A DNA stretch of 64,000 nucleotides from Bathymodiolus brooksi (lineage: Eukaryota; Mollusca; Bivalvia; Mytilida; Modiolidae). Of this stretch, positions 13,301 to 28,300 are shown piece after piece. The position numbers were made by a program, and so were the translations under genes. Position 1 is the first letter of the stretch; the number at the start of each line of letters is the position of its first letter. Location: assembly GCA_963680875.1 (NCBI GenBank), contig OY804576.1, positions 73,971,668-74,035,667 of the forward strand, written 5' to 3'. The notes under the pieces are model-generated. The model did no database searches and was not told where the DNA came from. It saw only the letters and a list, made by a program, of their open reading frames with translations.

Positions 13301-16300
13301 GTCAGTTTTATTGGTAGAGGAAACCGGAGTACCCGGATAAAACCACCAACCTGTTGCAAGTTGACCATTTCAATTATTTTTTAAACTGTCAGTTTAATAT
13401 TACAAGTATTATGACACATGCTCATTGGCTATTTCCTGTTTCTGTTCATAATTTTGTTGTGTTGTGATTGTATGATTACTTGTATTTTAAAATATGGCTG
13501 AACGGTTATTCAAAAAGAGGATAAAAATATGGCTGAACGGTTATTCAAAAAAATATGGCTGAACGGTTATTCATAAAAATATGGCTGAACGGTTATTCAA
13601 AAAGAGGATAAAAATATGAAAAAGATAAAGATGATGGACACTAAATCACAGCACTTTGTTTCAAATAGCTGACATGTATAATTTTGAAATTAATGTCACC
13701 CAGAGACCATCCCAGCCAAATGGTTTCAGATGAAGCTTAAAATGTGAAAATCTAATGAATGAAGAACACTATATGATTGACTAGTTGAGGTAAAAGAAAT
13801 ATAAACAGTCCTGCTACACAAGGTTTGGTGTCAAAACATTTAAAATATTGTGTTTCTTTTCCTGAAAATATCAAGTATTTTTACTATTTTTTAACAACAT
13901 CATCATAACAAAAAGTTCAAATAATAAAATGATTAAGATGTTCTTTCAACTAGTGATGGGCTAATTAAGAAGATATCGGAACTGCAAGTAAAACAATCAA
14001 ATATCAAAAGGTTAAATAATATATATAATAAAATATAATAATAAACACACTGTTTGGTTAACATGTAAATTCATTATAAATTTGGAGAACTAATATTTGA
14101 CTAACCTCATGTCTATCTCGTTAAAAGTTGTCAACATAGCACATGTATTTTGTGCATCTTTTAATCTCTGAGCGATTCTCTGCCGCATTCTGTTCATTTT
14201 AACCTAAAACCATATAAAACATAATTTGAATAATCACAATCTGAAATGGAAATGAGTAACTTTTATCTTATTCTTAAAACTTAAAAAATTGTGAAAATAT
14301 TTGTGAGTTCATATAAATTAAACAAGTGAGTGAATGAGTGATTGTTGTTTAACTCCAAATCAGCAATTTTTCAGTTACATCAGGGTGAGAACTAGTTACA
14401 TTCGATGAGATAATGATATCTGTTTTATACTAGATCAATACGCTTTGTTGGATTTTTTATAGTACTAGCTAACTCCAACATTCCGTGGGTAGACATGTCA
14501 CGCCACTCTATTATCCTGATTCAGAGCTATCCAGTCCTTGCTCTTTCTACTTAATGCTGCATGCTTTGCAAAGAAGCAACCAATACCAATTCAATAATTT
14601 TGTTTGACCTTTCAACCAGGGCTTGAATCCACGATCCACCGCACTGCCGGTGAGCACGCTAACCATTACAAAATCAATAACTAAATGTAGAGTTAGTATA
14701 AAAGATATAGGGTTGAAACAAAACAAAGACTTGTAATTAATATATTAAAAATTAGTTCCCACTACAAAAGGCCTTAAACGTTTGACTCAGTGACTTGAGA
14801 AACACAGACCATGTGCAGTACATACATATGTATACACATTAATCTTAATTTTCATCACAGCTTTTCAATTTTTACCTGAGGACCTGTGTACAACATACCC
14901 TTGATTCAGTCCTCCCACCTGATGGTGCAATAGTACCAACAGAAGTAGCTGGTGTAGCTTTAATAGATGCTAAAGGTGTAGTACTAATAGGTCCCTTGGG
15001 TAGAGGTGGAACTGGTGGAGGTGTTGTAGGGATAGGACCACTTGATGGTGATGGCGTTGATTTAGCTGCTGGTGCTGGAGCTTTAGTAGGTGGAGGAGAT
15101 TCAGTAGCAGCAGCAGGTTTTGAGGCAGCTTCTCCAGGTCCATCTAAAAACACAACAGCAAATGTATAAAATATATTCATTGTTTGTTTATAAATTATGT
15201 TTAAGATTAAGATAAAAAATATGGCATTAAACCGACAATTATGAATACAGAAATAATTAACAAATAATTGGTTGGTTTATTGTGCTTAACGCCACTTTCA
15301 ACAATATTTCAGTTATATCGTGACGGTCAGTTTTATTAGGTGGAGGAAACCGGAGTACCCAGAAAAAACCACCGACCTGTTGCAAGTCACTGACAAACTT
15401 TATCACATAATGTTGTATCGCCATGAACGGGGCCCCTAACAATATTTACAATATTAGACAAAGTAATGCTATTTTGTTTTCTATTAGTTTGTGTATTGCA
15501 TTTATGAAAAAAAAATGCATAACACCCTGCTAAATCTTTACAGAATCTGTCAGCATGGAAGAATATCCCTTTTCAAAGTGCAAACTGACAAATGGAAATT
15601 AGGCTAGACCACAGAGCAGGCAATTATATACTGTAAATTCAGAAATTATTGTGTGCATTTATTATTGCGATTCCTCAACCACCGACAAAAATGCGAGGTT
15701 TAATTATTGCAACGCACCAAGATAAAGAAAAAAAAATTGATGTAAAATTTTATCTAAACGTGTGTTTTTGTTTTTGTATGTCGTTAATTCCCTTGCAAGC
15801 CACATGTCATGTTTACCTTTAATTAAAGTGGATACACATTTCCCTTTGTACACACATTTTTCACGTGAATGAGAATCTAGAAAGGTTTCCACATGTTGGT
15901 AATATATTATCGATCAAAGCATGCTTTTGGGGATCTAGAAACTTTTGTAACACGTGAACTTTAGTCACGTGCCGAGTCGACAGTAATTGAACATCCGAAG
16001 GCTTCGGTGATATAAAGGTTAATGAAATTTCAAAGAAAGATCAATTGAAGTGTACAAAATAAATTGGTAAACAAAAATGGCAGTTCAAAAGAATTATGGC
16101 TTGTATGAATCTTTTATCGGAACAAGCTCAGTTTTACAAACAAATTTTAGTCGTCTTTTTTTCAGTGATATTCTAAAATAAAATATTGTTCAATTAAATA
16201 CACACTCTTTATTTTGTCCTTTATTTACACAGGAAATTGTAATCAAAACAATCAATAAACATGTACACGCTTCACCACTTCCTAGGTGTCAGTAATCTAG

Positions 16301-19300
16301 AACATGCACCTGTCGATCTTACTTGTGTAAGAAAAGGGAGATAAATCAGACAGAAACTGGACAAGAAAAAGAGCATTAATAATGCGAGCTTTAATTATTG
16401 CGATCGCCGACCAGTCGCATTTTTAGCAATAATAAAAACATCGCATTAATTTCTGAATTTACAGCACTAGCATGACCCTCTTTTGGGATAACAGGTAATA
16501 AATAAGCCAATCATAATGATCTGATACAAGAATGTGTCAAAAGCACTCAAATTTTGCTTGCAATATGACACTTCCATAGGTGTACTGCTAACAACTCTTA
16601 TAGTGAGTGAGTGATATGTAGCACTTTTTCAGCCTTATCATGGCAAGAACAAGTTAATTTTCAATGAGATGATGATGAGATCCGCTTTGTACTAGACAAA
16701 CACGCTTAGTTGGATTTTTATAGTGCTAGGTCATTGCCACAATACTCTGCAGAAAGACATGTCATTGCCACAATAGTCTGCAGAAAGACATGTCACCCCA
16801 CTTGGACACAATAGCCTGATTCCCTAGCCAACCAGTCTTTGCTCTTTCTTCTTAATGTTGCATGCTTAGCGGGGAAGCAACAAAACCAATTTTATAGTCT
16901 TTGTGTGTTTATATAGTTTTATAGTCTCGGAGCTCCAAGTGTATAAAGGTGTATATGATCCTCATATTTGAAAGTAAGGAGTACAGCTTGTTTTCTGTTA
17001 CTTTTTTGTACTCCATTCTACAAAAGTGTTTGCATACAGGTTATTTTTAACTTTTTCTCTCAAAAGAATTCTTTACAGCACGCATCAATGTTTTACAGGC
17101 CACCACAAATCCATAAAATAATATTGCAAAGTTTATTTTGAGAAAAGTTCAATATTTGAAGATCTCTTAATATAATATGGAATGATTTTTGGAAATGGTG
17201 TGTATCAAATGTTTTATCTATAATGATTGTAGCTAGGAAGCTACTAGAAATAATTTGTTTTGTTTGATAACCTGATAACAAACCTCATAATTAGACATCC
17301 TCGGGAAAGTGGCTCTTGATAGATATTTATGTCACATAATACAAGTTATTGCTTTAAATAGAGGTGGTCACTATAAAAGCAGGTTTTGTTGTATATTTAA
17401 TGTAATGATTAGGGCATAACATCTGACTGGCATAATTCTTGGATGTAAAACTATGGCAATTAATATTTGCAGTAATTTTTTCTTGTCAAAAATAGCATGA
17501 AATAAGTTATTTAGTCTACCTGTTAGTTTTAGCTTAAACAATGGAGTTCCTTGTTCTACTGTTGTACCATCTTCCACTAATAATTCTTCTATAATTCCAC
17601 TTTTAGGGGAAGGAACTGCTAAGGATGTCTGCAAAAAAAAATAAAAATACATTCCAACATATATTTTAAAGTAAAATTACATGATTAAAAATATTTCTAA
17701 TTCTATTTTTATACTGACTGTTATATATACAGAGAATACATCCTTTACTACTAAAAAATAAAAGTTCGGTTTATGGTGTTTAATGCCACTTTCGACAATA
17801 TTTCAGTTATATCATGGAGATCAGTTTTATTGATGGAGGAAATCGGAGTACCCCGAGAAAACCAGACGTGTCAAGAGTCACTGACATATGTTATTCATCA
17901 ATAAAATATGTTTAAATCAAATCCAACTACCGTATGATCACGACCACAATGGTCCCAACAAATAATAGTTCTGAAGAATACTCCAGTTGCTGGGTATAAC
18001 CGGTTAGCTGAAAGCCGAGTTAGTTAGGAAAATATCTTTTTTCTTCCCAATAGCTGAAAAAAAACTTGCTGAATATATAATTGATTTATGGATAACCTTA
18101 ATAGACCTTTGGCATATTCCTCATTTGATCCTAAATTATATGTTTTAATACGAGTTATTTCCCTTACACTGTGTAAAATGGTACACATTCTAAAAAAAGC
18201 AACAGAAAGGCGAAAAATCTGAGCAAAATTTTCTTACAATTTGTAGATATTTAAACTTTGTAAAAAATCAGAGGATAATTTTATAGCAACTAGAAGATTC
18301 ACATGTTGCTACAAATTTTGTATAGATTATTAGAAAAATATGTTATTTTCATTGAAATTTGCATGAAATTGACCTTTTTCCTGCCTTAAAGGCAAATAAC
18401 TCCTATAAAAATAAGTGAAAACATATAATTTTAGAATCAACGTGGCAATGTGCAAAAGTTGTCTATTTCATCGAATCATTATGTCAGTTTAATTATCTAG
18501 GATAAGTTTAAGATTCATATTTCAGTAATAGACATTTCAAAAACTAAAATGAAGTATTCAAAAAGTTTTCAATAAGACAAATATTTTTAAGAATAAAGTC
18601 TACCAGAATACCTTACTATATCAATATCTCATTTACCGGTGTTTAATTTAGGTTAAAATCAAAAACTATCTTCTGACTACCAAATATTGACAATCATCAT
18701 TTTAATAGTCCTTCCTGGTTTTCAAAGGGGATGTGTATGACACTTCCCCACTCACGTATCCCACACAACCCCCTTTTCCCTAATCATCCCTACTGGTTTC
18801 ACACTATGTGTATTAAGATCAATGAATTTATAACAACAAATATTACCTTATCTGTTTCTATTTCACAAACTACTTCATCTTCCTTTACAAAATCTCCAAC
18901 CGCTACAAACATAATAAGATAAATGCACCATATTTTTACACTATATACAACATAAGTTCAGACTTTTTTTCATTTAGAAAAGATATTCTTCCCATTAAAT
19001 GTCTTTATTATATAGATCACTGTGAATTACAGGATTTTCCTAGTTAAAAAAAAAAGATAATTTCACAGTGAAATTATTGACTTTATTTTCACTCTCGTTA
19101 CATTTCCCACCATTTCGTTGTCAGAGCTACTTTTCTGTATGTTTTACAGTTACGTCCCTTTGACCGTTTCTTATGGTTTCGTTGTTTTCGAAGCGATACA
19201 CAAGAGTTTGATTCCACCAATGTTATAGAATTTCCAAATAATTGAGGCAGGTTGGTGCTTTTTCTTGGCTTCCTCACCCAATAAAATTGACTGCCATAAT

Positions 19301-22300
19301 ATACTTAAAATATTGTTGACAATGACATTAAACACTGATAATTGTAATTATATCCTAATGTTAAAATTATCAATTTTACCCTTCTCCCACTTGACATCTC
19401 CTTCAGAGATCGAATCAGCAAAAGCTGGTGTTGAGATAATTTGAACCGCATCATCTGAAAAACATATTTAAAAAGTGATTTTACACGATGAAATATTTGA
19501 GCACTATAACTCTGAAAAACATTACACATTTTATTTTTTCTTAATAAGGCCATGGAAAACTATATCTTAGGGTAGATAAGTAAGGGAAGCAAATCTGTCT
19601 ATTTTTTTTTACTTAGGTTATACAGGACAATGATCGGACTTGGAACAAAGCTTGTCCAAAAATGGCAATAACCTTTTGGGTAGGCACTAAATATAAGGGT
19701 CGCTAGGATTAGCAGAAACACTTCTATTTTATTTATTGCCCAAATGTAGATAAAAGTGTCTTGACTTTTTACAGCATGATTAATATCAATTTTATAGGTA
19801 TATGTTGACATGACATCTATTGTCCACATTTTTTTCTCTCCAATAAGATATATTTGAATGAAATATAATCATCTTGGTTTTTTTTCAGAACTAACAATGT
19901 ATAAAACGTATACATTTGAGTCCAATTCAAACTCGGGTGTTTGAGGCTGTGTTGATTTACTCCAGTGCAATTATTTGCTCATCAGCATTATTCTTCTAAG
20001 CTTGAAAACCTTATCGGTTGTGTAATGGTTAGCGTGCTCGCATCGAGTGCTGTATATCGTGGGTTCGAGCCCTGATCGGGTCCTACCAAGACTATAAATT
20101 TTGTATTTTTTGCTTCTCCGCTAAGCATGCAGCATGAGGGAGAAAGAGCAAATACTGATTGGCTTGGAATCAGGATAATGTGTCTGAGTGGGGCGACATG
20201 TCTATTCGCAGACTGTTGTTTCAGTGAGCTAGCACTATAAAAATGCAACTAACGTGTTGGTCTAGTACAAAGGGGACCTCATCATCATCTGATTGAAAAT
20301 TAACTTGTTCTTGTCCTTATATAGCTGAAAAATTGCTGAGTTGGCATTAAACAACAACCACTCACTCTAAGCTTGAATCTTGTTAGAGAATACATCTGAA
20401 TCTGCAGAAATTTATGTGGTTTCTTCTCCAGCACAATAACTTAACCCATATCCTTTTAAAATGAGTCATCAAACAAAAATAAAAACGGAGCATATGTGAC
20501 CTTAACCGATTTTGGTTATCCTGTTTTGGCCCTTTGGTTTTATTGTTCCCAAATACTTTTATATTATTTGGCTTTTCAATATTTTGATATTGCGTGTATC
20601 TGATGAAGGTTATTCCAGAAACGTGTTGTGTGCACTAAATTTGATATCCACGTTTTTATACTTACAATAAGTACTTGATACATGGATATTTCTCTTAAAT
20701 ATAATCTGGCAGGTGGAACTAAATTTTTTGGAAATCCTGAAAGAAAAAGTACTCAATTTTATCATGCAAGTCCTCTAACTTATTCAGTTATAATGTTTAA
20801 AAGATATAAGACAAAACTAAAGATTTAACTTTAAAACTAATATCGCTATAATAAACAAAAGAGTGAAATTTTAAAATGTACTGAAAGATTTTCTCCAACT
20901 TACTTGTTCGAAGGTTCTAGTTGTGCATTCCTACTACATAGTGATAAACCTGAAATTTAATATTGATCAATTATTATTTTAATATATTATACTTTACGAT
21001 TATATTATCCTTATTTGTCTTTGTTAGCGAGCCGGTCAATATAATGTTTTCTTCCGGATTTTGTCCGAACTCGTTTTTTTGTCTTAGATATACAATAACA
21101 AAAAACATGTCGCCTGACAGATTTGCAAGTATTGAGCATAATATAACAAATAGTTCATGGCACTTTGCACCAAATGGCCCTTAGTGCCATGAACCATTTG
21201 TTAAATATTTAGTAATACATTGAATACAACTAAACCTGTTCAGACAAAACTACACTATAAAGTTTCAGTCAGAGACATAGCATGATAATCACAGTGGATA
21301 CATAACATATCACTCTTCTCAGTGATATTAATATTTATCCTGCAATGGTTCTAGTTGAGCAGTCAAATTCCATTGACTCACACTGGATAAATTTGGTTAT
21401 ATATGGTCACTGATCAAGATATAGTTTTTCTGGTACCTGATTCATGTTGAGCAACTGTGAGAAACAGGAACAGTATATATATAAGGGCATATGTCACAGA
21501 AGACATCAAAAACTATCAGAACGAAGTTTGTTTCTGCTCTTTTCAGACAATTTCGCAATTGTTGTGGGCTTTATGACATTGCAGGAGAAATACAATATAC
21601 AATGTCGGAAAATATCAAATTAATTTGTAATTGCTGCAAAACTGGGCAGAAAAGCATCTGCTAAGGCTCGCTTTTCTAACTGTTTCTAAAGCTTGTACAA
21701 ATAAATTCTATATTTACCGACAATGTATGTATACTGTCTATATCTTTTGCTCTGTTTAATTTTTTTACTTGCTTTCTTATGAATTTTGGGTGATAACAAA
21801 TTAACACTCTAAATACAAAAGAAATTTTGAAGATTTATTAAATAGAATGACAGATATATCAAAATTACCAAGATAAGTGATAAAAAATGTCTCTGACTCA
21901 GTGACTGTACTGTGAACCAGAAATCTGTTTATATCGTGTCTTTCTGTCTCAATTGTGTCTTTGTATTTCTAGCATGACTAAATTTACATCTTGCTAATTT
22001 TAAAATTTATTATTATTACAAAATTACAAAGGGCATCCCTCTTATCAGGACAGATTTCAAATGTGTGGAGATAGTAAAATACTACTTAATTGTCTCCCTT
22101 AAGAGAGGCCACTTTTTCATTGCAATAGAAGTGGCATTATAAGACTTGAATTTGACCTGCAGAAATGATAAGTAAAAAATGATTTATTTGTACTTTTAAT
22201 ATTAAAGACATCAGTGAATCGTTAAAATTATATAATAAAAAAAAACTTCTTGTGCTCAATTATCGGTATATGAAAAACATAAAATTACTATCTTAAGTAT

Positions 22301-25300
22301 AAAATCTTTGCTAGTATTATCTACCTATTCAATAAAAAAAAATTTAATCTAAAATTTAAAGTTTCAAGTTTCAACCTTTTCTTCACATTTTATATTGTCC
22401 TTTTTGCACGTTAAAGCATGTCAAAATCAAGTGTGGGAACGGATGTCATCTAATTATACCTTTATGTCATTTTACAGTCTTTTTACTTAAAAAACCCATC
22501 ATTAATCAAACATAACTGTTATAATTTAATGTATCACGACAAAAATAGTGGTATTCTGTATGATATTTTTCCAGCAGTCAATAGGAAATGGACCAAAATT
22601 AAAAGAAAGTCGTTAACATTTATCTATAGCATAAACTCCATTGAAATAGACATTATAACGGGGGAGATGAGATGTATTTCTTTAACCCTTCATGTACTAA
22701 TCACATCAATTCTTACAACTTACAGCAGATATGTTTTCCCTTTACTCTTATACTCTGACTTGCCTGAAAGAAGAAAGAAGACATGCAATACAAGCATTAA
22801 TGAGGCAGAAAAAACCTTTGTGTTCACTTAATGTTCATTATATAAACAAAACCTCATCAAAAGACAAATTAAATAGAGAAATTGATATCACTTGCTACAT
22901 GCATCATTTCTCGCCAAAGAGCAACATTGACAGCAATTAGCAACATAAAAATTCAATTGAGAGCAGTTTTTTGGTCTTACATTAAAGGATTAGCCACAAT
23001 CTTAAGTAAAACCGGATACTCTAAATCATTAACTTTTCCTTATCTGAAAAACCTTTAATGTTCGCTTGGGCATGATTTCCTTCTGGCTTGTTGTGTAATG
23101 AAAAATCAATGCCAAACAACTCTTAAGATTTAATATTTACTGTAGGAAATTAAGTGAAATATTTTGCTAAACAGATGACAAATAGCTGCTAATCATGTAT
23201 AAGTGTAATTTCTGCCGTCAAAAATCCATTTTTCTATAGACACTTGGTCGTGATTAAAATCAGAACTGTCTTCAGATTGGCGTGAAAACCCATTCAAAGT
23301 ACTCTTAATGTTTCGTCATAAATGTCATAGAAGTAGCTAAGAGTTCTTCTCAATAAAAGGAATATGAAGAATTACAAGGAAATGCTTTTCTCTCAAATAT
23401 GTTAGATCTCTCAAGTCGATTCCAACAAAAAAATATTAAAATAAAGAAATTTACTACCCTTTAGTTTTACAAACAAATTTTCCATTTTAAGAATAAATTT
23501 ATTCACTTTGCAATTATATAACCATCGATAGCATTAAAATCTTTAAAAAAAAAAAAAAAATTATTCTAACACAATTTTTTTTTACTCAAATATCTGTACA
23601 TGTAAACACTTGTTGACTTATAAGAAGATCTACATATATATACTAAATAGCATATATGCTATTTTAATTTTAATATGTCAATTAAAATATAAATAAATTA
23701 AAAAAAAAAAAGTAACCTGTTGGTACAAATGTATATGTAACACTTTTTTCAATCTAATTAATATTAGATGTTTGTTATATTTTTTTAATGGGAAACAAAG
23801 ATACAACAAACATTTAATTTTAATTAGATTGACCCTTTCTAATGCAAAAATTTGTTTCCCTTTCAAAATGTCTTGACTGGCTATATTAACAGTAATTTAA
23901 AGTAATAATTTAAATAGTAATCAGCTATATTGTATATAAATATTTTTCAGCGTCAATCTAAAATTTTACTGTTATAAATATCTATTTTACTAATGATGCT
24001 TCCACCGCACCAGCAATTCTAAACATCAACAGCAAAATCGCTGATTATTGTTGTCAAAAATTGAAACACAAAATTAACTTGTAATTTAACCTTGATCATT
24101 TTTTTAAACAACAAGTTTTACATTTTCATACCTCAGGAGGTACTTAATTAGAATTTCTATTGTAAATCAGTAAAATGGAAAGAATATAAGATTATAGTCT
24201 TTAACTATTATATCATAACTAATGATAATCGTATACACTCACTTTATTAACTGTTTACTAGGACAAAAGAAATATTTTACAAATAGAACTTTTTAAAATA
24301 ATATTAAGATACAAAATCAACAATACACTTGTTTTTGAATAACAATTCTAACCAGTTTAAATGAATCTGGGGCCGTCGTGGTCATATGGTAGTTGGATTT
24401 ATAACTACATATGCAATCAGTGACTATCACCACTAATGTTGTGAGTTCGAATACAACATAATGTGATAAAGTTTGTCAGTGGTTTTCTCCGGGTACTGTT
24501 TTCCTCCACCAATAAAACTGACCCCATGATATAACTAAAAGTGGCATTAAAAACCATAACCCTAACCCTCTAATATTTGATCAAAATCTTGGGACAGCGA
24601 GACAAATCCACCTGCATCTGTAGTGGCAATTTTATCATCTAGTAAACAAATATTCATATACCTTTGTCCTCTCGATAAAAAAAAGTTAAAAACAGAAAGG
24701 TCCTAATTATTAAAAATGCGGGAAAAGTGTGTTGTTTAAATTTCTGGTTTCTCAAAGTATCTTTTCAGTCCCTAATATACAAATCCATTCAAATTTTGTT
24801 TGCTATGTTGAAATTACAAATTAAATCAATTAACATTAAACAAGCCTGTCAAGGTTTCAACAAGCATGGTTTCCAGTATTGATCCCATCAGGTGAGATTA
24901 TATTTTGATAACTGTTAATTATCATTAGGAATGAAAACAATTGAATTTCTTAATTGAAGTATTGAAGTGATAATCTTATTAAATAAATATTATTTAATAA
25001 TAAATTTCCAAGCGTTAGGAGTAGGGACGGGACACCTTGACTGCGAACAGCGGTATCACTCTTTTTTTTCTTTTTTTTTATATTATTATTATCTATTATT
25101 TTTGATAGCTGTTCATTATAATTTGTAAATGAAAACAATTTGAATTTTTAATTGAAGCACTGAAATGATAATCATATTAAATAAATATTTTTAATGATAA
25201 ATTGCAAAGCGTTAGAGGACGGGACACCTGGTGTGTAGCAACAACTCCGAAACAACCTGTGTACAGCAAAATCATTCATTTTTTATGAAATGATAATCAT

Positions 25301-28300
25301 TTAAATGTTGTGCTGTTCAGAGTAGCATTTCTACATTTTGTCAGCTGCCAACCAGCTTTCACAACAGAATAATAAAAGATATTTTAATTATTGCTCGTAA
25401 TCAATTATGTGGTATTTATAGATTTCTATGAAAGGTCGTATTGTTGACAATTGTGTATTGACGTATTAGGTATGACCATGATGTAATCAAATGAGTTTCT
25501 TTTTCCTTGAAGTTTCCTGATAATTATTGAACCTATACTTGGTAAAATTCATGTAATAATACCTCATTAAAGTAAATTTTGTATATTAAATTAATTTTTT
25601 TCTACATAAAAAAAATTTTGATACTTACACACATGTTATAATATATCTACAAAATGATGGTAGATATTGTTGGACATGATGTCTGATGTAAAACAAAAGT
25701 TTACACCCACATTTTTCAAGTTTACCTGAGAGTTATCTATCTTACGCTTGCCCTTGCTCCCCTTTAGTCAAATTTTTCAACGGTCCTGTGAACTTTGAGA
25801 TAACGAGATTCTACTGTATTTTCCCTATGGTACATGATGCATTGTTTCACAGTAATCTCATTCACTATGAGTTGTTTCAAGCTTGTTAAAAATATGAAAG
25901 GAATGTGTATATGAAATATTAAATTTTCATATACAAAAATTTGCCTCCATCCAAATGACTTCCATTTCATATTTAGCCGCACCGATGGTGTAATGATCAG
26001 TGTGCTTGCCACAAGGGCTGTATATCTTGGGTTCAGGCACTGGTCAGGACAAACCTTAGACTATAAAATTAGTATTTGTTGCTTCTCCCCATATCACGCA
26101 GCATTAAGTGGCAAGAACATAGACTGGTTGGCTTGGAATCAGGATAATGTGTCAGAGTAGAGCACATGTCTACCCGCGGATTGTTGTTTCAGTGAGCTAG
26201 CACTATTAAAATCCAACTAAGCATGTTGGTCTAGTACAAAGCATTCACCATCATCATCTCATCGAATGTAACTTGTTCTTGCTATGATATGGCTGAAAAA
26301 TTGCTGATTTGGTGTTAAACAACAATCAGTCATTCACTCCCTTTTTATATTTAAATCTTTATTACAATAATCCATTGTAGTTGCAAATAACTATATAAAA
26401 CATTTTGGTTGCATTTAATTATCTTAACAATTAATCTTAATAACTTGTTTTTAAACTTCAAAGTGGTTTTACTATTATTTACTTACATCTAGGTTGATAA
26501 CTTGTATTTACATTTGTAAATAGCTTGTATTGTTTAATTCAGTCATTTATTTAATTTTTAAGAAATTCTATAAATATTTGGTTGAAAAATGGCCAAGAAT
26601 CAGTCTTTCGAACCATATCAAGTACTTTGAATGCTTAGCTATAAGGGGTATATTAATGACTCAGAGGGGAAACAGGATACTGTCAATTAACTAGTATATC
26701 TGATATATAATATTTTTAAATTGTTTTTATTTTCAAAAATTTCAGCACAAATGGCATTAATATAAAAATAAAAAAGAAAGGTAATTTAATGCATTCCGGC
26801 CATTCTTTGAGATAGTGACTGTATATATCAGTCTCCTTGCAAGGTTGACTGCTGGTAGTGGCCAATTGTAAAGACTAAATAATAATAGATACATGTACCA
26901 GAAATAGACAGCCAGCTGATCAAATTTAAGGATACCGAAAATATACCTGCCTTTTTACTTGGTTTTGTATATTACAATGTACATACTGTATATCATTTGA
27001 ATCATACTAATGTTTTTGTTGCAAGAAAACACATACATTATTTGAAAGGGATTTTTTCACAATGGTAAATCTGACAATCGCCCAACTGGCTATTAGTATC
27101 ACAATGAAAACAATTCTTGCCACCAACTTTGACAAAGTTGTCGCCATTGACAACCTTTAATGCAAACACAGGCATAATATTAATATAGGTCAGGCCCTAA
27201 TGCTAGTCTGTGAATGTGGAGAAGAGGAAACCATGAACACTATCTACTACAGTGCACTGTCACAATTATTAACATACATGTAAAAGAATAAAATTAGTAC
27301 AAGTAAAAGCTAATAATGTAAAAGTGGATATGAGGAAATTATCATCACCATCATCCAGATCGACCAATCTTAAATAAGCGGTCAATTGTCTAATATGGTA
27401 ATTTTTCCTTCGTCCCAATGATCAAGTAATGTCCCACATCTTAATAAATCTATTTCTTATAATTTCGCTTTGCTAATGAATAGAGGTGGAATATAAGGAC
27501 TGGATTATTCGGGTTATGAACGAACTTATCGTGTAATTTGCTATTATTTTGTGGAAATTTGAAACTTGTATGCTTAAAAATATTGAGATGATTGACAGGT
27601 TTGCTGCAAAAAACTGATAGGAAAAATATTTACCTTTAAAAGGAAGTAATTAATGACAAAGAAGACATTTTTCACATTAAATAATAAGAAAAATTGAAAA
27701 ATACAAACAGGTGTGTAAATTTTTGTGGTTGCCCTTTAAATTATAATGTGGCATACAGATACATATATGGTAAAAAACCACAGGGGCTGCTAACAATCAT
27801 CTCACGAAATGACCAAATTCCATATTAATATGTACTTTTACTACATGTATTACACCAAGAAAGGAAATAACAAATTTTAACCCAGCTTACACGAATGTCT
27901 TGTATCTCAACTAACACTGACAGAGGTGTGACTGCACACCACTAACCATAAAACTACATAATAGTAGCTATAGTTGCCAAACATTTCAGCAATTTATTAA
28001 GATACAGTCAAATCTGCCTTAAAGGGCATCTCTGTATAAAAAATCAGTCTATAAAGGCCAATCTCATTTTTCCCATTAATGAATAGTGCATATAATCTTA
28101 ACCTGTATATAAAGGGCAACTGCTAATATATGACATATTTTTAGGTTTTCTCGAGTGGCCTTTATATATAAGTTTGTCTGTATATCACGACAAGAAAAGG
28201 TTACATTCAATGAGATGATGACGATGTCCGCTTTGTACTAGACCAACACGCTTAGTTTGATTTTAATATGCTAGCTCACTGAAACTACTGTCTGCGGGAA

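Noticed and set aside
7620..20100. tRNA genes suggested by A/B-box sequences (for example GGTTCGAGCCC)
   Set aside because: All are heads of SINE copies; none folds as a full cloverleaf with acceptor stem by eye.
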